From assembly GCA_030428405.1 (NCBI GenBank), contig JAUIEH010000051.1:1-10610 (forward strand): 10,610 nucleotides of DNA, written 5' to 3'. Below, piece after piece: positions 6,650 through 10,610 of this stretch. The stretch's first letter is position 1. Each line of letters begins with the position of its first letter. The translations under genes and the position numbers were made by a program. This DNA comes from Alphaproteobacteria bacterium (GTDB lineage: Bacteria; Pseudomonadota; Alphaproteobacteria; Caulobacterales; Maricaulaceae). Under the pieces are notes generated by a model that was not told the origin of the DNA, made no database searches, and saw only the letters and a program-made list of their open reading frames with translations.

Positions 6650-6910
6650 TCAGGCCGGCGAAGCGGCGAAGCGCTTCAGAACAGGCCAGACGACGAACAT
6701 CACCCAGGGCACGCACAATGCGAGCCCGACGGCCTCAACGAGCCACCCGGTGTGAAAGAACGCACAGATGGCGAGACCGGCGACGCATGGCGCCGCCGCA
6801 ATCGCTGCGATCGCGGCCAGGACGAAAACGCCGCCGCCGACAAACGCCAGAATGAAGCTCGCGTCCTGAAGCAAATGGTATAGATCGCGCCTGTGCGGCA
6901 TTCGCGTCAT
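6650..6910 (-). CDS. Small two-helix membrane protein, unknown function
   Basis: An 86-residue protein not recognised as a named family. It has a basic, polar start (MTRMPHRRDLYHLL), a hydrophobic stretch at about 17-40 rich in Gly and Ala, a second at about 56-76, and a basic tail (LKRFAASPA). It is read tail to tail with the crotonase, 16 bases apart. Two starts are possible: ATG at 6910, or ATG at 6901 behind GGA. Support is the protein-like composition and the absence of a better frame; there is no family match, so it might still be spurious. A hairpin lies just before the start. Confidence 0.6.
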   Translation of the reverse strand: MTRMPHRRDLYHLLQDASFILAFVGGGVFVLAAIAAIAAAPCVAGLAICAFFHTGWLVEAVGLALCVPWVMFVVWPVLKRFAASPA

Positions 6911-6918
6911 CCAATCCA

Positions 6919-6946
6919 GCCGACGAGGACCATCGTATTCGTCGGC
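6919..6946 (-). repeat. Hairpin just upstream of the small membrane protein
   Basis: GCCGACGA (6919-6926) and TCGTCGGC (6939-6946) are a perfect 8-base inverted repeat with a 12-base loop. On the minus strand it ends eight bases before the ATG at 6910, so it would fold in the leader of that mRNA. It also lies about 80 bases after the end of the upstream minus-strand gene. It has no T-run. It may be a leader structure, a protein site or a weak terminator. Confidence 0.4.
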
Positions 6947-7024
6947 CGCAATTCAGCAATTTGGGCGCCAATCGCCCTTGGTCAAATGCGCGCGGGAAGC
7001 GGCGTTTCGACCTGTCGCCGCGCG

Positions 7025-7489
7025 TCAGCCGTCCTCGCCCTCATCCTCGTTTTGGGTCGTATCGCCGCGCGATACGTTCACGCCGGTGATGCGCGCGCCA
7101 TTGGCGTCTTCGACGAGTTGGAACCGCGCCGTGATCAGGCCGCCGGCCAGCATGCAGACGCGCGTGACGTCGGACGTTTTCACGCGGGTCGCGCCTGAAC
7201 CGTTCTCATTGAACGAAAAGCTGCGCAGATTGCATTCGGTGATCGGACCTTCCGGCACAACCGCCATCAGCTGGGGCAAAGCGCGGTTCAGTTCCTGCGT
7301 GTTCACGCTGTTATCGAGGAAGCCGCGAAACGCCTCTGCGTCATTATCCGCCAGCGCGACAATGGCGCCGTCCATGGTTTCACGCGCTTCATCTGAAACC
7401 GCGTTCGAAAACATGAAAACGAACGGGACGATGCAACTCGCCAGAAGAAGAATTGGGATGGCGATGAACAGCCATTTCAGTCGTCCCAT
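7025..7489 (-). CDS. Small membrane-anchored or lipoprotein, unknown function
   Basis: A 154-residue protein, family not recognised. It opens with a short basic start and a hydrophobic stretch (residues 5-27) that contains L-A-S-C (Cys19), a possible lipobox. The hydrophobic residues continue past this cysteine (IVPFVFMF), which fits a membrane anchor at least as well. The outer part has an acidic helix (DEARETMDGAIVALADNDAE region), Cys86 and Cys112 that could pair, and an acidic C-terminus (NEDEGEDG). The pattern of an alpha-helical first half followed by beta-like segments resembles small secreted NTF2-like or DUF4019-type domains, but I cannot confirm it. The ATG at 7489 is chosen over GTG at 7513 because GGAGGG lies nine bases before it. 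It diverges from the transporter gene, with 161 bases between the starts. Confidence 0.75.
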   Translation of the reverse strand: MGRLKWLFIAIPILLLASCIVPFVFMFSNAVSDEARETMDGAIVALADNDAEAFRGFLDNSVNTQELNRALPQLMAVVPEGPITECNLRSFSFNENGSGATRVKTSDVTRVCMLAGGLITARFQLVEDANGARITGVNVSRGDTTQNEDEGEDG

Positions 7490-7650
7490 GATAAATGTCC
7501 CTCCGCTACGCACTACCGGCGAACTATGGCCGCCGAACCAGAACTTCCAACAGGCTAACGGATCGCCTCACCATCGAACAAGCTTCAGCCGCCGTCGTGG
7601 CGCCGCGCGTCTTTGCATGGCAGCTTGGCGCGGCTGAACGGGAAGACTGA

Positions 7651-8550
7651 ATGGCCGGCGAACTCGACCAGATTGAAATTGCGCTGAACCCAAGCGTGCA
7701 GCTGGCGCTGGCTGCGATATTGTTCCTGATGGTGCTAGCCGTCGCCCTGTCGCTGAAACCGGCTGATTTCGCCTTTCTGAAGTCGCGTCCGCTGCGGCCA
7801 TTCGTTGGATTCGCCGCACAGATCATCGGCCTCCCGCTTCTCACGCTCGCCTTGTTGCCGGTTCTTGCGCCGAGCCCGTCCATTGCGCTGGGCATGATCG
7901 TTGTCGCGTGTTGTCCCGGCGGCAGCGTCTCCAATCTGCTGACGCTGATTGCACGCGGCGACGCAGCGCTGTCAGTTTCGCTGACCGCGATCTCAAGCGC
8001 GCTCGCGCCGCTATTGACGCCAGCGGCGATCATTTTCTGGAGCGGCCTATATCCGCCGACGCGCGAGCTTGTAGACGCGCTCAACATCAACGCGGCGTCA
8101 TTCATTATACAGACGACTCTGCTGCTCGGCGTTCCGCTCGCACTCGGTCTCGGGCTCTCGGCCTTGCGCCCGCAGACCGCCGAGTTTCTCCGCCGGCCCG
8201 TCGTTTTCGCCGCAACGCTGGGACTGGCGACGCTGGTCGTTGTCGGGGTCGCGCTCAATTTCGACATCGCGTTGAGATATGGCGCGCTCATCATTCCCAT
8301 TGTCGCCGCCCACAACGCCGCCGGCTTCGCACTGGGCTTTCTCATCGCGCTCATCGCCCGCTTCCCGGACGCACAGCGACGCACCCTCGCCTTCGAGGTC
8401 GGCATTCAGAATTCCGGCCTCGGCCTGGTCATCCTGTTGAGCCAGTTCCACGGCCTCGGCGGCGCAGCGGCCATCACGGCCACCTGGGGCGTCTGGCACC
8501 TTATCGCCGGCGCCGCACTCGCCATGTCGTGGCGCCGCTTTGGCCGGTGA
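7651..8550 (+). CDS. Bile acid:sodium symporter (BASS) family transporter
   Basis: A 299-residue integral membrane protein rich in hydrophobic helices, about nine or ten, the size of bacterial BASS transporters. Seen: CCPGGSVSN (87-95) followed by LLTLIARGDAALSVSLTAISS, and FEVGIQNSGLG (248-258). Known from the bacterial ASBT structures: Ser-Asn of the first motif and Glu-Val-Gly-x-Gln of the second form the sodium sites. Here these are Ser94-Asn95 and Glu249 to Gln253, all intact. Inferred: sodium-driven uptake of an organic anion. Bacterial members also carry pantoate, keto acids and other substrates, so bile acid should not be assumed. The ATG follows GGGAAG at five bases. The amidohydrolase begins 151 bases later on the same strand and may act on a related substrate, but the gap leaves this open. 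Confidence 0.93.
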   Translation: MAGELDQIEIALNPSVQLALAAILFLMVLAVALSLKPADFAFLKSRPLRPFVGFAAQIIGLPLLTLALLPVLAPSPSIALGMIVVACCPGGSVSNLLTLIARGDAALSVSLTAISSALAPLLTPAAIIFWSGLYPPTRELVDALNINAASFIIQTTLLLGVPLALGLGLSALRPQTAEFLRRPVVFAATLGLATLVVVGVALNFDIALRYGALIIPIVAAHNAAGFALGFLIALIARFPDAQRRTLAFEVGIQNSGLGLVILLSQFHGLGGAAAITATWGVWHLIAGAALAMSWRRFGR

Positions 8551-8558
8551 AGCCATTC

Positions 8559-8582
8559 GAGCGTAAGCCGGATGCGACGCTC
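8559..8582. repeat. Short inverted repeat after the transporter gene
   Basis: GAGCGT (8559-8564) and ACGCTC (8577-8582) form a six-base stem with a 12-base loop, starting nine bases after the transporter stop. No T-run follows. A weak terminator or mRNA end structure is possible; a chance match is equally so. Nothing else is recognisable in the 151-base gap before the amidohydrolase. Confidence 0.25.
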
Positions 8583-8701
8583 ACAATCCGCTTCGTTGTC
8601 GAGATGCACGGACGGCGGCGCGCTTTGCCTCAGATGACATCGCGCGCCTGCGCGTCCATAAATGCGACCGAAAAGAACAGCGTCCAGGGAGCGCCCGAGC
8701 C

Positions 8702-10465
8702 ATGACACTCGATCTGAAAATCACCGGCGCCATGATCGCGGACGGCGACGGCGGCGCGCCCTGGCGCGGCGATATCGGCGTGAAGGACGGACGCATCGTC
8801 GAGCTTGGCGAGGTCAGCTCTGCTGCGGCGCGCACCTTCGACGCCGAGGGCGCGCTGGCGACGCCAGGCTTTCTCGACATTCACACCCATTATGACGGTC
8901 AGGCGAGCTGGGACGCGGAGATGCGCCCCTCCATCGACCATGGCGTGACGACCGCTGTGATGGGCAGTTGCGGCGTCGGTTTCGCGCCTGCGCGGCCGAG
9001 CGATCACGACAGGCTCATCCGGCTGATGGAAGGCGTTGAGGACATCCCCGGCTCTGCGCTTGCCGAAGGTCTGACCTGGGAATGGGAGAGCTTCCCGCAA
9101 TATCTTGACGCGCTGGAGCGTCAGTCGCGCACCATCGACATCGCCGCCCAGATGACACACGACCCGTTGCGCGTTTTCGTCATGGGCGAGCGCGCTCTGT
9201 TTTCCGAACAGGCGACCGAGGACGACGTCGCGCGCATGCGCGACATTGTGCGCGAAGGCATGAAGGCCGGCGCGGTCGGGTTTTCGACCGGGCGCACCGA
9301 TATTCACAAAACGGCTGACGGCGACTGGACGCCCGCGAGCGAAGCGACGACGCACGAGCTGACTGGCATAGCCTCGGCGTTTGACGGTCTGGGTTTCGGC
9401 GCCGTGCAGGCGGTCTCCGACTTCAACCTCGAGCGCGAGGGCGACGCCTTCGACGAAGAGTTCGACATCATCGAAGCCTATGCCCGCGCCGCGGGCGGGC
9501 GCCCGTTCTCGATGTCGCTGATGCAGCGCGATTTCGCGCCCGACCAGTGGAAGCGCATCCTGAGCCGCATCGAGCGCCTCAACGCGGAAGGCGTGGATGC
9601 GCGCGTGCAGGTCGCGCCGCGCGCCATCGGCGTCATCCTTGGTCTTCAGTGCACGTTCCATCCCTTCATGGGTTATCCGAGCTACAAGAAAATCGCTGAC
9701 AAGCCTCTCAAAGAGCGCGTGGCGATCATGAAGACGCCGGAGTTCCGCGCCCAGCTCCTGGCGGAGAAGTCTGACAAGGTTTCCGGCGAAGGCTCTTCCG
9801 CCCCGCCGCTCGCCGACATGCTTATCGAGCACATGGATTTCGCGGCCAAGAAACTCTTCGCGCTGGGCGATCCGCCCGACTACGCCCAACCTGCGGAGAA
9901 CGCCATCGGCGCGCGCGCCGAGCGCGATGGCGTGAATGTGTGGGAAGCGCTCTACGACGCCGTCATCGCGCAGGACGGCGAGGCGCTGATTTATTTGCCG
10001 ATTTATAATTATACGGAGTTTAATTACGACAACGTGCTGACCATGCTGAATCACCCCAAGGCCATAATGGGCCTCGGCGATGGCGGCGCGCATGTCGGCA
10101 CGATATGCGATGCGAGCTTTCCGACCTTCCTATTGAGCTATTGGGCGCGCGACCGCGCAGCGCAAGCCGGCCTCGATGTCGCCGGCGCGGTCAAAAAGCT
10201 GACCTCGGATCTGGCGGACTTCGCGGGCTTTTCCGATCGCGGCCGGCTGCGCACCGGTCTGAAAGCCGACATCAACATTATCGACGTGGACGAATTATCA
10301 CTCGCAGCCCCGCGCATGATCCACGACCTGCCCGCTGGCGGTCAGCGCCTCTTGCAGGATGCTCGCGGTTATCGCGCGACCTTCGTCTCCGGACGGCAAG
10401 TGGCCGATCGCGGCAAGGTCACGGATGAACGCCCGGGCCGACTGGTCCGCTTCGGCGCTCACTGA
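8702..10465 (+). CDS. Amidohydrolase, N-acyl-D-amino-acid deacylase superfamily
   Basis: A 587-residue metal-dependent amidohydrolase. Seen: an N-terminal beta segment with the KITGAMIADGDG start; the metal motif DIHTHYDGQ (His61, His63); GSCGVGFAP with Cys90; the MEGVEDIPG and WEWESFPQYL segments; GLGDGGAHVGTICD with Asp460 and His464; and a C-terminal GLKADINIIDVDEL that closes the small beta domain. Known: in the Alcaligenes D-aminoacylase the equivalent His-x-His, Cys and Asp bind zinc, with two more His residues for the second metal. Those two His regions here read GFGAVQAVSDFN (231-242) and GRPFSMSLMQRD (266-277), with no His. Inferred: probably one metal and a substrate other than a simple N-acyl-D-amino acid. 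Ribosome site AGGGAG lies ten bases before the ATG. The gene follows the transporter and stands before the right-edge gene. Confidence 0.9.
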   Translation: MTLDLKITGAMIADGDGGAPWRGDIGVKDGRIVELGEVSSAAARTFDAEGALATPGFLDIHTHYDGQASWDAEMRPSIDHGVTTAVMGSCGVGFAPARPSDHDRLIRLMEGVEDIPGSALAEGLTWEWESFPQYLDALERQSRTIDIAAQMTHDPLRVFVMGERALFSEQATEDDVARMRDIVREGMKAGAVGFSTGRTDIHKTADGDWTPASEATTHELTGIASAFDGLGFGAVQAVSDFNLEREGDAFDEEFDIIEAYARAAGGRPFSMSLMQRDFAPDQWKRILSRIERLNAEGVDARVQVAPRAIGVILGLQCTFHPFMGYPSYKKIADKPLKERVAIMKTPEFRAQLLAEKSDKVSGEGSSAPPLADMLIEHMDFAAKKLFALGDPPDYAQPAENAIGARAERDGVNVWEALYDAVIAQDGEALIYLPIYNYTEFNYDNVLTMLNHPKAIMGLGDGGAHVGTICDASFPTFLLSYWARDRAAQAGLDVAGAVKKLTSDLADFAGFSDRGRLRTGLKADINIIDVDELSLAAPRMIHDLPAGGQRLLQDARGYRATFVSGRQVADRGKVTDERPGRLVRFGAH

Positions 10466-10573
10466 GCCGGCTCTTCGCCCGCTGCTTGCAACACCGCCCA
10501 GGCGTTACGCTTGGCGCGCGAGCATTCGTTATGCAAAGCTGACGGTCCGAGACGATGTGACCAGGGGGCCGTC

Positions 10574-10610
10574 ATGCGCATCACCCGCCGCGTTCGTACT
10601 CTTACCGCAA
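10574..10610 (+). CDS. Start of a gene cut by the window edge
   Basis: ATG with AGGGGG five bases upstream, followed by 12 open codons reading MRITRRVRTLTA up to the end of the window. The basic start looks like the n-region of a signal peptide. Too little is present to assign a function. The 108-base gap before it holds no feature I can support. Support is the ribosome site and spacing only. Confidence 0.5.
   Translation, partial: MRITRRVRTLTA

Noticed and set aside
6978..7637. Plus-strand 219-codon frame opposite the small membrane-anchored protein
   Set aside because: Ser/Arg/Pro-rich, with no ribosome site or motif. The minus-strand frame has a clear ribosome site and N-terminal hydrophobic segment.
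7495..7650. Short plus-strand frame of 51 codons whose TGA abuts the transporter ATG
   Set aside because: The second half reads protein-like (LTIEQASAAVVAPRVFAW), and the stop-start junction is neat. There is no ribosome site, and the start falls within the leader of the opposite gene. It may be a leader peptide, but support is too weak.
8630..10093. Open 487-codon frame on the minus strand, opposite the amidohydrolase
   Set aside because: Long but antisense to a clear enzyme gene. Composition is His/Arg/Gly-rich with no domain. Such frames are common in GC-rich alphaproteobacterial DNA.
10464..10473. Ten-base palindrome GAGCCGGCTC over the amidohydrolase stop
   Set aside because: Short GC palindromes are expected by chance here. 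There is no loop or T-run to make a terminator.
1..10610. Search for tRNA, rRNA, CRISPR, insertion sequences, toxin-antitoxin or defence genes
   Set aside because: No tRNA-like arms, regular repeat-spacer pattern, transposase, integrase, nuclease or helicase motif was seen on either strand.

Overview
The window is GC-rich DNA with dense gene packing, strong GC bias at third codon positions and many GCGCGC runs. Several short exported or membrane proteins and a UbiD very close to the E. coli form fit a ubiquinone-making, Gram-negative alphaproteobacterium. A Caulobacterales, Maricaulales or Hyphomonadaceae-like relative is my guess, not something the sequence proves. I see no rRNA, tRNA, CRISPR array, insertion sequence, integrase or phage gene, and no gene-free stretch over 300 bases.

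Layout. Bases 34-2863 are a minus-strand cluster. Read in its own direction it has a four-helix membrane protein with the layout of DUF4199, two overlapping tandem genes for exported four-cysteine proteins that are clearly paralogous, and, after an 88-base gap, a metallo-beta-lactamase-fold lipoprotein. The lipoprotein starts at TTG behind a very strong ribosome site. Divergent from this cluster is ubiD (3013-4515), the prenylated-FMN decarboxylase of ubiquinone synthesis, with its metal, cofactor and catalytic residues in place. After a 175-base gap with an inverted repeat comes a probable plus-strand operon: a cytochrome b561 of the CybB type, a lipoprotein joined to it by a GTGA overlap, and a crotonase-family enoyl-CoA hydratase/isomerase (4691-6633).

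A two-helix membrane protein (6650-6910) and a small membrane-anchored or lipoprotein (7025-7489) follow on the minus strand. A bile-acid:sodium symporter family transporter (7651-8550) diverges from them. Next is a 587-residue amidohydrolase of the N-acyl-D-amino-acid deacylase superfamily (8702-10465). The first 12 codons of another plus-strand gene lie at the right edge.

No single pathway ties the window together. The recognisable themes are quinone synthesis and membrane redox (ubiD, cytochrome b561), acyl-CoA chemistry (crotonase), uptake of an organic anion and hydrolysis of an amide-like substrate (transporter, amidohydrolase), and envelope proteins of unknown role. I did not find a convincing new defence or mobile system. 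The points most worth a second look are the tandem four-cysteine paralogs with their membrane-protein neighbour, and three enzymes whose active sites differ from the textbook family: the MBL protein, the crotonase and the amidohydrolase.
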